Both the position numbers and the translations under genes were made by a program. From JAXMBN01 sp046349875 (GTDB taxonomy: Bacteria > Planctomycetota > Planctomycetia > Pirellulales > Pirellulaceae), in contig JAXMBN010000021.1 in the NCBI GenBank assembly GCA_046349875.1, positions 1 to 64,000 on the forward strand: DNA of 64,000 nucleotides, in the 5' to 3' direction. Position 1 is the stretch's first letter; each line of letters begins with the position of its first letter. The notes under the pieces are model-generated. The model saw only the letters and a program-made list of their open reading frames with translations. It made no database searches and was not told the origin of the DNA. Positions 36,430 through 44,548 of this stretch are shown piece after piece.

Positions 36430-37263
36430 CTATTTTAGGTTCTTAGCAAAGGCTTTAGCGAACGCGAAAAAGAACCCCAACGATTTCTGTACATCAGGGT
36501 CTTTGGTTGCCTTCATGAGCCCCCAGAATCCACCGATCGGTTCGGTTGGCGTTTCGCATGCCTCGCGGTAGGCTGTGGAAGCTTCTTGGGTTAGTTTACC
36601 AAGTCCGTTCACCACCTGCTTGTCGAGCATTCCGGAATCGACAACGTTCTTGCCAGCATCCATGAGTTTTTGGAGATTGTCCCCCATCAACTCGGAATGC
36701 AAAATCTTCTCTCCTGCTTCTTGAAGCTTTGGCAGTGTTTCCATGAGGCGTACCAGTTTGGCAGGATCCATTTCTTGGAGATGGAATTCGCGAATCGCTC
36801 CCGCCAGATTATCTGCCACAACTTCACCTCGGGCCAGAAACTCTTCCAGTGATTTCGAAAGAAATGCAAGAAGGGGAAGTTGATCAAGGAGCTGGTTCAG
36901 AGAGGCAAGCGTCTTTGGATCGGTGAGTCGTTTCAGAATTTCAGACTGCTGCAGTTGAGTCACGTCGAGCGTTGTGGCCGCATCGGCAAGTTGAGCTCCG
37001 GTCTTGAGATATTGCGGAGCCTTTTCGAGGAGCTGTGAACCAGCTTCCGGTTGTGAGTTACGCAGTTCGGCGACCGACGATGCCAATGAATCGGCAATGA
37101 CATCGCCGCGACGTACAAATTGGTCCATCGCTTCGACGAAAAAGGCCACCGAATCCAACTTGTCGATCAATCGATTGAGGCTATCAGCGACTCGTGGATC
37201 TTGGAGGCGTTCTTGAAGAGGTTCATGAGAGGAAGCCGTTTGAGAAACGCCTTGGGTAATCAT
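36430..37263 (-). CDS. DUF1641 family protein with internal duplication
   Basis: 277 aa from ATG 37263 (GAAGG with 9-nt spacing; upstream in-frame starts have worse spacing). It is all-helical with no signal peptide. The C-terminal motif GGFWGLMKATKDPDVQKSLG identifies DUF1641, found next to formate dehydrogenases, sulfide:quinone oxidoreductases and some hydrogenases. Residues about 20-70 and 110-160 are clear copies (LQDPRVADSLNRLIDKLDSV / LTDPKTLASLNQLLDQLPLL, then RRGDVIADSLA / ARGEVVADNLA). It heads the hypA-hypB transcript and is divergent from the transporter/structural genes. In the mycobacterial Huc enzyme a scaffold subunit (HucM) is encoded beside the small subunit; an equivalent role here is only a hypothesis. 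Confidence 0.85.
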   Translation of the reverse strand: MITQGVSQTASSHEPLQERLQDPRVADSLNRLIDKLDSVAFFVEAMDQFVRRGDVIADSLASSVAELRNSQPEAGSQLLEKAPQYLKTGAQLADAATTLDVTQLQQSEILKRLTDPKTLASLNQLLDQLPLLAFLSKSLEEFLARGEVVADNLAGAIREFHLQEMDPAKLVRLMETLPKLQEAGEKILHSELMGDNLQKLMDAGKNVVDSGMLDKQVVNGLGKLTQEASTAYREACETPTEPIGGFWGLMKATKDPDVQKSLGFFFAFAKAFAKNLK

Positions 37264-37511
37264 ATCGTCCATCCTTCTCAATCGTAGACACGAATCTCCA
37301 TGCGCCGTTGTCCGGCATCGGTTGGCTTGTCGTTATGCGGACCGACAGCCTGCATCAAAACGGTCTCAGAAATGAAGGGTAACCGCAATGGCGCGAACAT
37401 GCTATTTCCATCGTGCGAAGGAAAAGCCACAATCCTTCAGGGAATGTTAAGAGCCATCCATCTTCCCTTGGAAGATTTTGCCATCCGGATGCACGTCGAG
37501 GAGTGAGGCCG
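37264..37511. promoter_or_regulatory. Divergent control region of the hydrogenase locus
   Basis: About 250 bp between the leftward DUF1641-hypAB-kinase-regulator transcript and the rightward transporter-structural transcript. No clear sigma70 or sigma54 (GG-N10-GC) promoter could be picked by eye. It is the obvious place for regulator binding. Confidence 0.4.
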
Positions 37512-38192
37512 ATGACAACAGAGACGGGGATACTGGTCCTCACAGCTTGTTCGATTGGCTTTTTCCATACATTGATGGGGCCTGATCATTACATTCCCTT
37601 CATCGCGATGGCTCGTTCGAATCGTTGGACGCTTCGCAAAACTTTGGTTATCACGTTGCTTTGCGGTTTAGCGCACGTCGGAAGCAGCGTCCTCATCGGA
37701 GTTGTGGGGCTTGGGATCGGTGCCTTGCTGTTCAATTTAGAGCAATTGGAATCGGTTCGCGGTGAAGCGGCTGCATGGTTATTGATCGGCTTTGGAATGG
37801 CCTATCTTACGTGGGGGCTTTTTCACGCTTATCGACATACGCCGCATACGCACGTGCACGTGGATTGTCATAACGATGAATCGCTATCGACAAAGGAAGC
37901 AAAACCGCGAAGGGCATTTTCACCTTGGGGCCTATTCTTGGTGTTTGCTTTTGGACCCTGCGAATCCTTGATACCGTTGCTGATGTATCCGGCTTCCGAA
38001 GCGCATTGGATGGTCGTTGGATTCGTTGTCGTGGCCTTTTTGTTATCGACGCTCTTAGCGATGTGTGGTGCCGTTTGGCTCGCTTGTATCGGATTGCAGG
38101 CGATTCGATGGCCCCATTGGCATCGTTATTCTCATGCATTCGCTGGATTGACGATCTTGTTTTGTGGAGTATCGGTCAAGTTTGGGCTGTAA
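37512..38192 (+). CDS. Nickel/cobalt transporter-like membrane protein (UreH/RcnA/TauE-like)
   Basis: 226 aa from ATG 37512 (GAGTGAGG upstream). About six membrane helices. The first carries the family-like motif FFHTLMGPDHYIPFIAMAR (compare H-x-x-x-x-D-H of Ni/Co permeases). A His-rich cytoplasmic loop (HAYRHTPHTHVHVDCH) lies between helices 3 and 4, followed by GPCESLIPLLMYPAS. Such proteins are found beside urease and hydrogenase genes and are proposed to move Ni. It is first in the rightward hydrogenase operon, supporting Ni supply. Direction of transport is not evident. Confidence 0.75.
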   Translation: MTTETGILVLTACSIGFFHTLMGPDHYIPFIAMARSNRWTLRKTLVITLLCGLAHVGSSVLIGVVGLGIGALLFNLEQLESVRGEAAAWLLIGFGMAYLTWGLFHAYRHTPHTHVHVDCHNDESLSTKEAKPRRAFSPWGLFLVFAFGPCESLIPLLMYPASEAHWMVVGFVVVAFLLSTLLAMCGAVWLACIGLQAIRWPHWHRYSHAFAGLTILFCGVSVKFGL

Positions 38193-38302
38193 GCAGTAAG
38201 AGCGACCAACGGATTTCAGAAAAATACATAGTTCGTGCTATGGTGGCGACTTTGGGAATGGACGATAAAGAGCCTTTGAGATGCACTGGAAGTGGAATTC
38301 AG

Positions 38303-38321
38303 ATCCATCCCAAGGATGGAT
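38303..38321. promoter_or_regulatory. Palindrome upstream of the hydrogenase small subunit
   Basis: ATCCATCC (38303-38310) and GGATGGAT (38314-38321) form a perfect 8-bp inverted repeat with a 3-nt centre, about 58 bp upstream of the small-subunit start in a 186-bp gap. Operator or RNA hairpin; no T-run follows. Confidence 0.45.
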
Positions 38322-38378
38322 GGGATTATCCAACCGCATAATATCAACTCGTAGTATCCCTGCCTAAGGAGAGTGATC

Positions 38379-39350
38379 GTGGCGACATTGCTTTGGTTGC
38401 AAGGTGGCGCGTGTAGCGGAAACACGATGTCGTTTCTGAATGCGGAAGAGCCAAGTGCGTGCGACTTGGTGACGGATTTTGGCATCGACGTGTTATGGCA
38501 CCCATCGCTTGGATTGGAGATGGGGGCTCCAGTGCAGACGATGCTTCGGGACATTGCATCGGGCAAACGGCCTCTCGACATTTTTGTCTTTGAGGGGACG
38601 GTCATCATGGGGCCAAACGGAACAGGTCGGTTTAATATGTTTGCCGATCGACCGATGAAGGATTGGGTGGCTGAGATTGCGGCTCAGGCCAATGCGGTCG
38701 TTGCATTGGGTGACTGTGCTTGTTGGGGTGGTATTCCGGCCAATGCTCCGAATCCAACGGATAGTGTTGGGCTTCAGTTCTTGAAGCGAAAGCACGGAGG
38801 ATTTTTAGGGCCCGATTTCAAATCCAAATGGGGATTGCCGGTGGTCAACATTCCTGGATGCCCTTGCCATCCGGATTGGGTAACGCAGATTCTCGTAGCG
38901 ATTGCGACAGGTCGCGCCGGGGATATCGCACTCGACAATCTTCAGCGTCCTCAAACATTTTTCAAGACCTTCACGCAAACTGGATGCACCCGCGTCCAGT
39001 TCTTTGAATACAAACAGTCGACGATGGAGTTCGGGCAAGGAACGAGAACAGGCTGTTTGTTCTATGAGTTTGGATGTCGTGGGCCGATGACGCATTCGCC
39101 CTGCAACCGCATTCTTTGGAATCGTCAGTCCTCGAAGACGCGAGCAGGCATGCCGTGCACCGGATGTACCGAGCCTGAATTCCCCTTCTATGATTTGGCA
39201 CCTGGAACGGTCTTCAAGACGCAGAAGGTGGGCGGCATTATTCCCAAGGATGTTCCAGAGGGAACGGATCACGTGACGTACATGGCCCATGCGGCAGCGG
39301 CTCGAGTCGCTGCGCCTAAGTGGTCTAAAGAAGATCTGTTCGTGGTGTAA
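38379..39350 (+). CDS. [NiFe]-hydrogenase small subunit, group 1h type
   Basis: This 323-aa electron-transfer subunit is one half of a H2-oxidising enzyme. GTG 38379 is preceded by AAGGAG at 7 nt; the GTG at 38373 has worse spacing. There is no Tat signal, so the enzyme stays cytoplasmic. The proximal-cluster motif is LWLQGGACSGNTMSFL, with Asn where the canonical motif has a second Cys, as in group 1h enzymes. Later ligands are in GDCACWGG, NIPGCPCHPDW, TRTGCLFYEFGCRGP and GMPCTGCTEPEF. This type in actinobacteria and Ralstonia is oxygen-tolerant and high-affinity. The large subunit follows after 153 bp. Confidence 0.95.
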   Translation: MATLLWLQGGACSGNTMSFLNAEEPSACDLVTDFGIDVLWHPSLGLEMGAPVQTMLRDIASGKRPLDIFVFEGTVIMGPNGTGRFNMFADRPMKDWVAEIAAQANAVVALGDCACWGGIPANAPNPTDSVGLQFLKRKHGGFLGPDFKSKWGLPVVNIPGCPCHPDWVTQILVAIATGRAGDIALDNLQRPQTFFKTFTQTGCTRVQFFEYKQSTMEFGQGTRTGCLFYEFGCRGPMTHSPCNRILWNRQSSKTRAGMPCTGCTEPEFPFYDLAPGTVFKTQKVGGIIPKDVPEGTDHVTYMAHAAAARVAAPKWSKEDLFVV

Positions 39351-39358
39351 GAGGAGTG

Positions 39359-39389
39359 GATCGACGCGCCCGGGGGGAGCGCGGCGATC
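39359..39389 (+). promoter_or_regulatory. Intercistronic GC-rich hairpin between small and large subunit genes
   Basis: GATCGACGCGC (39359-39369) pairs with GCGCGGCGATC (39379-39389), 10 of 11 bp, around a CCGGGGGGA loop 8 bp after the small-subunit stop. It has no T-run. It could stabilise the upstream mRNA or set the subunit ratio. Confidence 0.5.
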
Positions 39390-39503
39390 GACTCTTGCAT
39401 CGCATCCATGAAATGGTTATCGCCTTCGCCTTGCGCGATGGCTTCGTGCGGAATTCGATTGGGTATTCACGTTTAGGAAACTAGGAAATTCAGGAGCGGA
39501 GTC

Positions 39504-41114
39504 ATGGCCACTGCAACACCGATGCGTATCAGTCCGCTGGGGCGGGTCGAAGGAGATCTGGATCTCAAGATCGAGGTAACCGATGGGGTCGTGACCGACG
39601 CATGGACCGAAGCCAGTATGTTTCGCGGTTTCGAGATCATCTTGAAGGGAAAGGATCCTCAAGCCGGCTTGATCGTCACACCGCGTATTTGTGGGATCTG
39701 CGGCGGAAGCCACCTCTACAAAGCTTGTTATGCGCTCGACACCGCATGGAAGACGCATGTTCCGCAGAATGCGACTTTAGTTCGCAATATCGCGCAGATC
39801 ACTGAAACTCTCCAGTCGATTCCGCGGTGGTTTTATGCATTGTTTGCAATCGATCTAACCCACAAAAATTATGCCAAATATCCGGAATACGACGAGATTG
39901 TAAAGCGATTTGCACCCTTTGTGGGGACATCGTATGAGCGAGGTGTTTCGCTATCGTGCAAGCCGGTGGAAGTGTATGCGATCTTCGGTGGACAATGGCC
40001 CCACTCGAGCTTCATGATTCCAGGGGGCGTGATGTGTGCGCCGAGTCTCTCCGATGTAACTCGATCGGTTGCTATTCTCGATTATTGGAAACGTGAATGG
40101 CTTGAAAAGGATTGGTTGGGATGTTCGATCGATCGATGGATGGAGAATAAGACTTGGGAAGATATTTGGAAGTGGGCCGATGAGAATGATCGTCAGCGCA
40201 ATTCAGATTGCGCGCTGTTCTTGCGATTTGCGAAGGCGATCGGTCTTGATAAGTACGGTCAAGGTTGTGGACGCTATTTGGCAACCGGTACTTATTTCGA
40301 ACCATCGTTATATGAGCATCCAACGGTCGAGGGCCGAAACGACGCATTGATCAACCGATCGGGTGTTTATGATGGGAAGAACTATCATGACTTCGATCAC
40401 ATGCAAGTTCGCGAATCGACGGCCCACTCGTTCTATAAGGGTGATACCTATTTGCATCCTTGGGAAGGAAAGACGGAACCGATCGATCCGCTCGAAGGGC
40501 ACAAGCAAAATAAATATAGCTGGGCCAAATCACCTCGTTATGAGATTCCCGGCGTCGGTTCGAGTCCGTTGGAAACGGGGCCGCTCTCACGTCAAATCAT
40601 GGCGGGGCGTCCGGGGGCGAAAGGGCATCAGGACTACGATCCATTGTTCCTCAATACGCTGCAAACGGTCGGTCCCAACATTTTGACCCGCGTGATGGCG
40701 CGTATGCACGAAGCCTGTAAGTACTACAAGCTATCTCAGAAGTGGCTTAGCGAATTGGACCTTCACGACAAATTCTATTCGAAACCTGTCGAAGCTCCGT
40801 CAGGAAAAGGCTTTGGTTCCACGGAGGCCGCTCGCGGGGCTCTGTCGGATTGGATCGTGCTCGACAAAGGTAAGATTGAAAACTATCAAGTGATCACTCC
40901 AACCGCATGGAACATTGGACCACAAGATGGCAAAAATGTGCATGGACCGATGGAGCAAGCCTTCATGGGGGCATCGATCCAGGATCCATCAGATCCGATC
41001 GAAATGGGGCACGTTGCACGTTCCTTCGATTCGTGCTTGGTTTGCACGGTTCATACGTACGATGGGAGAACCGGCCGTGAATTAGCTCGATTCCGAATGG
41101 GTGAGGGTAGCTAG
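39504..41114 (+). CDS. [NiFe]-hydrogenase large subunit, group 1h type
   Basis: This 536-aa catalytic subunit carries the NiFe(CN)2CO site. N-terminal Ni ligands are in TPRICGICGGSHLYKACYAL, the signature of group 1h. C-terminal ligands are in FDSCLVCTVH, followed by a 19-residue tail (TYDGRTGRELARFRMGEGS) that is probably removed after the His by the endopeptidase encoded next. ATG 39504 is preceded by AGGAGCGG. Group 1h enzymes in Streptomyces, Mycobacterium and Ralstonia oxidise trace H2; high affinity here is inferred from class only. Confidence 0.96.
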   Translation: MATATPMRISPLGRVEGDLDLKIEVTDGVVTDAWTEASMFRGFEIILKGKDPQAGLIVTPRICGICGGSHLYKACYALDTAWKTHVPQNATLVRNIAQITETLQSIPRWFYALFAIDLTHKNYAKYPEYDEIVKRFAPFVGTSYERGVSLSCKPVEVYAIFGGQWPHSSFMIPGGVMCAPSLSDVTRSVAILDYWKREWLEKDWLGCSIDRWMENKTWEDIWKWADENDRQRNSDCALFLRFAKAIGLDKYGQGCGRYLATGTYFEPSLYEHPTVEGRNDALINRSGVYDGKNYHDFDHMQVRESTAHSFYKGDTYLHPWEGKTEPIDPLEGHKQNKYSWAKSPRYEIPGVGSSPLETGPLSRQIMAGRPGAKGHQDYDPLFLNTLQTVGPNILTRVMARMHEACKYYKLSQKWLSELDLHDKFYSKPVEAPSGKGFGSTEAARGALSDWIVLDKGKIENYQVITPTAWNIGPQDGKNVHGPMEQAFMGASIQDPSDPIEMGHVARSFDSCLVCTVHTYDGRTGRELARFRMGEGS

Positions 41115-41140
41115 ATTCACGCGAGGTGAATGTGAGGGAA

Positions 41141-41671
41141 ATGAGTTCGAAAGACGAGGGATTTGATCCATCTTTGCCGTATCTGGCAAAGGTAGATGTC
41201 CTCATTATCGGTTGTGGCAACATCTTGCGGGGCGATGATGCTGCGGGGCCGGTATTCATTCGTCGATTGTGGGAACATGGCCTTCCAAATCATGTTCGCT
41301 GCGCTGATGGTGGAACGGGTGGGATGGATGTTGCCTTTCAGATGCGTGGCGTCAAGCAAGTTATTCTGATCGATGCTTGCGATAGTGGCAGCGAGCCCGG
41401 TACGATCTTCGAAGTGCCGGGGATGGAAGTCGAGCAACTTCCTCCTCTTGAAGGTATCAATCTCCACGCATTCCGTTGGGATCATGCCTTGGCGTTTGCA
41501 CGATGGTTGCTCAAAGAGGATTATCCTAACGACGTGTTGGTATACCTAATCGAAGGCGCGTCGTACGTCATTGGAGATGAGTTATCAGCTTCAGTGAGTC
41601 ACGCGGTCGATCGTTTAGTCGATCGCGTCTATCGTCGTTGGTGTTTGGCAAATGTTGAGACTTGCCAATGA
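41141..41671 (+). CDS. Hydrogenase maturation endopeptidase (HyaD/HybD family)
   Basis: About 176 aa. This Ni-dependent protease clips the C-terminal tail of the large subunit once Ni is inserted. Family motifs: the first Ni-binding acidic residue in IIGCGNILRGDDAAGP, DGGTGGMDV, LIDACDSGSEPG (second acidic residue) and a conserved His in the INLHAFRWDHAL region. The start is uncertain: GTG 41126 or ATG 41141, both in frame. It ends in ATGA overlap with the next small gene. Confidence 0.9.
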   Translation: MSSKDEGFDPSLPYLAKVDVLIIGCGNILRGDDAAGPVFIRRLWEHGLPNHVRCADGGTGGMDVAFQMRGVKQVILIDACDSGSEPGTIFEVPGMEVEQLPPLEGINLHAFRWDHALAFARWLLKEDYPNDVLVYLIEGASYVIGDELSASVSHAVDRLVDRVYRRWCLANVETCQ

Positions 41672-42003
41672 CCTGCGCAGTGGAGTGCCTCGTAGAAATC
41701 ACGGTCGACGGATACTTGCGATTGGATCGAGAGTCGGCCGAGCGATTCTTTCCAAACGATACGTTGGTTGTTTTGCACAAGGATGGGGAGTGGGTGCTTA
41801 TGCCAACACGGGGACCCGCAGGCGGTGGCATGGTGCTAAAGCAAAGAAATCTTCGCGGCGATCGTTCCCTTTTGTTGGTCGAGATGGTCCAATGGATTCC
41901 TCTCAATGGTTTCTATTTGGCTCGATGGGATGAGGCTTCGGGAGGCCTCCGATTTCAATCGAATGGTAACGGTTCACATCAAGAGTCCATGAGCAAGGAA
42001 TAG
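41668..42003 (+). CDS. Small conserved protein of the hydrogenase operon, unknown function
   Basis: 111 aa from ATG 41668, overlapping the endopeptidase stop (ATGA). Sequence MTCAVECLVEITVDGYLRLD, then RFFPNDTLVVLHKDGEWVLM and a Gly-rich turn (RGPAGGGMVLKQRNLRGDRS), ending in strand-like segments (VEMVQWIPLNGFYLARWDE). It looks like a small beta-barrel or sandwich. Gene neighbourhood makes it a candidate hydrogenase accessory protein; similar short genes occur in group 1h operons, but I cannot name it. Confidence 0.8.
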   Translation: MTCAVECLVEITVDGYLRLDRESAERFFPNDTLVVLHKDGEWVLMPTRGPAGGGMVLKQRNLRGDRSLLLVEMVQWIPLNGFYLARWDEASGGLRFQSNGNGSHQESMSKE

Positions 42004-42007
42004 TTGG

Positions 42008-43288
42008 ATGGAGTGTCTTACTTTGCGTCCACAACCGCTTGGGTTATTTCCTCATCAAGCGGCTCATCTCCTTCTTCCGCCGATCGACGAAGGCTGCGAT
42101 GCAGACATAGTCAAGCGTGCACATGAGGCGATCCTTCGCGGTTCGCTCGATGTGGAATTGCCTGCGCCTTGGGAGTTCTTTCGCTATGCCGCACAAGGGG
42201 ATAACGAACGGGCTCTGGTGGCACTAAACTCCAGCGCAGGACCAGCGACCGCCATGCATCGATACAATGCATGGGTTCTTGCGCCGAGCATGGAAGGTTA
42301 TCATGCGTGCAAAAAACACTTCCAGGGAGCGTTGGCCGAATTATGCGATGCAGTTGCCTATGCGCAGGGACTGACGGATACGTTGTCTCCTGAGCAGTAC
42401 TGCGATGGAGAATTGCAAGGTTGGTATCGCGCAACGATGGCATCGCTGGAATGGGAACAACAGAATCTAAGCGGCGCTCGGCAAAGGTTGAAGGAAGCCA
42501 TCCAAGCTTCCGAATCCACATCGCCGTTATTGGCCTCGATGCTGCATGCTCAATCCGCTGAGATCGGGCAAGCTATACCGGGTTTTGCTGTAGCGCTGAT
42601 CGTACAAGACTGGAAAGATGCGATCCGAATGGCCGACAAGTCAGGACATCGTACGATGTTGGGCGAGCTTTGGATGAAGCTTGGTATGGCCTTGCAGAAT
42701 GCATCGCACGGTCAGCGCGGTCTTTTGTTGGAAGCCATTTCGGCATATCAGAACGCGCTTTATCAGGGTATCGATAAAGAGACGGATCCGGAACTATTCG
42801 CCATGATTCAAAATAACTTGGGGCTCGCCTATTTGGCGATGCCACAAGGAGAGGCATCGCACCAACTGCGTTCGGGAATTGCGTTGCAGTCGTTTCGTTA
42901 TGCGCTCGAAGTTTATGATCGCGAATCCCAGCCAGAGATGTGGGCGACCGTCAGCATGAATTTGGCAAACGCCATGCAGTACCTTCCTTCATCGCATCCC
43001 GAACAGAACCTCATTCAAGCGGTGGAGGTTTATGATTCGATTTTGGAGATTCGTACCAAGGAACGCGATCCGGTGGCCTATGCCCTTGTATTGCTCAATC
43101 AAGCCAATGCCCTTGCTCACTTAGGGATTTTTAAACCGGCTCTCGAAAAAGTATCGGAAGCGTACAAACTCTTTCAGTGGTACGATCAGGCCGAACAAGC
43201 CACCGCAGCACGAGAACTTCTCGAACAGATCCACGAGCGGATCGGTGAATGCCAAGCAGTACGAGGAGAATCCTGTGGCACTGCATGA
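42008..43288 (+). CDS. TPR-repeat protein of the hydrogenase operon
   Basis: This 426-aa cytosolic protein has an N-terminal region of about 170 residues with paired helices, then TPR-like repeats from about 190 to 420 (AISAYQNALYQGIDKETDPE, NNLGLAYLAMPQGEASHQL, AVEVYDSILEIRTKERDPVA, LLNQANALAHLGIFKPAL). TPR proteins are recurrent in group 1h operons and probably help assembly or scaffold the complex. It is 4 bp downstream of the previous gene and overlaps the next start by 14 bp. Confidence 0.85.
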   Translation: MECLTLRPQPLGLFPHQAAHLLLPPIDEGCDADIVKRAHEAILRGSLDVELPAPWEFFRYAAQGDNERALVALNSSAGPATAMHRYNAWVLAPSMEGYHACKKHFQGALAELCDAVAYAQGLTDTLSPEQYCDGELQGWYRATMASLEWEQQNLSGARQRLKEAIQASESTSPLLASMLHAQSAEIGQAIPGFAVALIVQDWKDAIRMADKSGHRTMLGELWMKLGMALQNASHGQRGLLLEAISAYQNALYQGIDKETDPELFAMIQNNLGLAYLAMPQGEASHQLRSGIALQSFRYALEVYDRESQPEMWATVSMNLANAMQYLPSSHPEQNLIQAVEVYDSILEIRTKERDPVAYALVLLNQANALAHLGIFKPALEKVSEAYKLFQWYDQAEQATAARELLEQIHERIGECQAVRGESCGTA

Positions 43289-43667
43289 GCGGCAGCAATT
43301 TGATTTTCTCCTTTGGACCGCCACCGAACGGTTCTCGGAACGCGTGCAACAGCACTTGCAAGGTCCCGAGCGAGCTTTGGCGGTGCTTTCGGACGCAACG
43401 CAGTATGCCAAAGCAGGTGTCACTGAATTTGTGGATGCTATCTTTGCCGACTTCTTGTTGGACAACATCGAAGGTGCCTGTTTTGTCCTGCAATCGGTGG
43501 GGAAACGCAAATGGCCAACAGAGGAATCGCTAACGACCTCTGTCTCGGTTGAACAAGGTTTGATCCAGGTCGCAAAATACTTGTTTCAACAACTATTGAT
43601 CAGCAAGACAATTGAGTATCTAGAGCAATTCTCCAGCTATCAACCCATGCATGAAGGAGATCATTGA
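43275..43667 (+). CDS. Hypothetical protein of the hydrogenase operon
   Basis: 130 aa if GTG 43275 (after GAGGAG at 6 nt) is the start; the frame opens at 43245. All-helical and soluble: HERQQFDFLLWTATERFSER, ERALAVLSDATQYAKAGVTE and FVDAIFADFLLDNIEGACFV. No metal-binding motif is seen. It is tightly packed in the operon, with its stop overlapping the next ATG by one base. Not recognised beyond this context. Confidence 0.75.
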   Translation: MALHERQQFDFLLWTATERFSERVQQHLQGPERALAVLSDATQYAKAGVTEFVDAIFADFLLDNIEGACFVLQSVGKRKWPTEESLTTSVSVEQGLIQVAKYLFQQLLISKTIEYLEQFSSYQPMHEGDH

Positions 43668-44548
43668 TGTCGACCACTTCGCAGGACTCCGATCAAGAAA
43701 CGTTGGGGCGTGAGGAATCGTTGGAGAATCTTGCCGGCAGGGTAGATCGCGCCTTTGCAGAAGTGCAGGGAATGGAGCCCGATCAGCGAAATAAGGCCAT
43801 TACCCTCAAGAATGCCATCGAAGAGTTCCATCGTTCGGGCTTGACGCATATCGTGCGCAAGCTGAAGAGCGATCCAAGAGGGAAGGAGCTATTGTTTGAA
43901 TTGGTGGATGTGCCTGAAGTGTATGCATTGTTTGCAATGCATGGCTTGGTGCGAGCCGACTTTCGAACTCGCGTTAGTCGCGTCCTTGAAATGGTGCGAC
44001 CTTACATGGAATCCCATGGCGGGGATGTGGAACTTGTCGACGTTCGGGACAGTATTGTCTACGTGCGTCTCTCCGGAAATTGCAGTGGATGCTCCATGTC
44101 TTCGGTGACTTTGAAAAACACCGTGGAAGAATCATTGCGGCAGCAGATACCGGAAGTGACTGGAGTCGAAGTGGTGTCCGATGCGGCACCGGTACAAGTC
44201 GTGAGTCTCCAAAGCCGTCGCTATTCGGAAGAGCATGGATGGATTGAAGGGCCATTGCTATCGGATCTTCGCGAGGATAAGCCTAGTGAATTTGTTTGGG
44301 GGCAGACACGAATCCTTTTGATTGCGACTCGTGATGGTTGGAAAGCGTATCGAAACGCCTGTGCGCATCAAGGTTTGCCATTGGATGCAGGAGTGTACGA
44401 TGTCGAAAGTGAAACGTTAACCTGCCCTTGGCATGGATTTCAATTTGATGCGGGATCGGGCGAGTGTTATTCGGCTCCACAATGCCAATTGGAAGCGTTT
44501 CCTTCGAGGGTTCGCGATGGACGCATTTGGATAAGGCCTGAATCATGA
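43667..44548 (+). CDS. NifU-like / Rieske [2Fe-2S] fusion protein
   Basis: 293 aa. Helical N-terminal region (1-100), a NifU C-terminal-type Fe-S scaffold domain at about 100-175 with CxxC in LSGNCSGCSMSSVTLK, and a Rieske domain at about 180-290 with its ligands in CAHQGLPLD and CPWHGFQFD (C-x-H ... C-x-x-H). ATG 43667 has AGGAG at 8 nt. Cytosolic. The fusion could carry electrons from the hydrogenase or load its clusters. Group 1h operons commonly encode such Rieske/NifU proteins. It overlaps the NHL gene by ATGA. Confidence 0.92.
   Translation: MSTTSQDSDQETLGREESLENLAGRVDRAFAEVQGMEPDQRNKAITLKNAIEEFHRSGLTHIVRKLKSDPRGKELLFELVDVPEVYALFAMHGLVRADFRTRVSRVLEMVRPYMESHGGDVELVDVRDSIVYVRLSGNCSGCSMSSVTLKNTVEESLRQQIPEVTGVEVVSDAAPVQVVSLQSRRYSEEHGWIEGPLLSDLREDKPSEFVWGQTRILLIATRDGWKAYRNACAHQGLPLDAGVYDVESETLTCPWHGFQFDAGSGECYSAPQCQLEAFPSRVRDGRIWIRPES

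Noticed and set aside
43275..43667. Possible HypX or rubredoxin-like accessory
   Set aside because: No formyl-transferase motif or Cys pairs; the protein is all-helical and unassigned.
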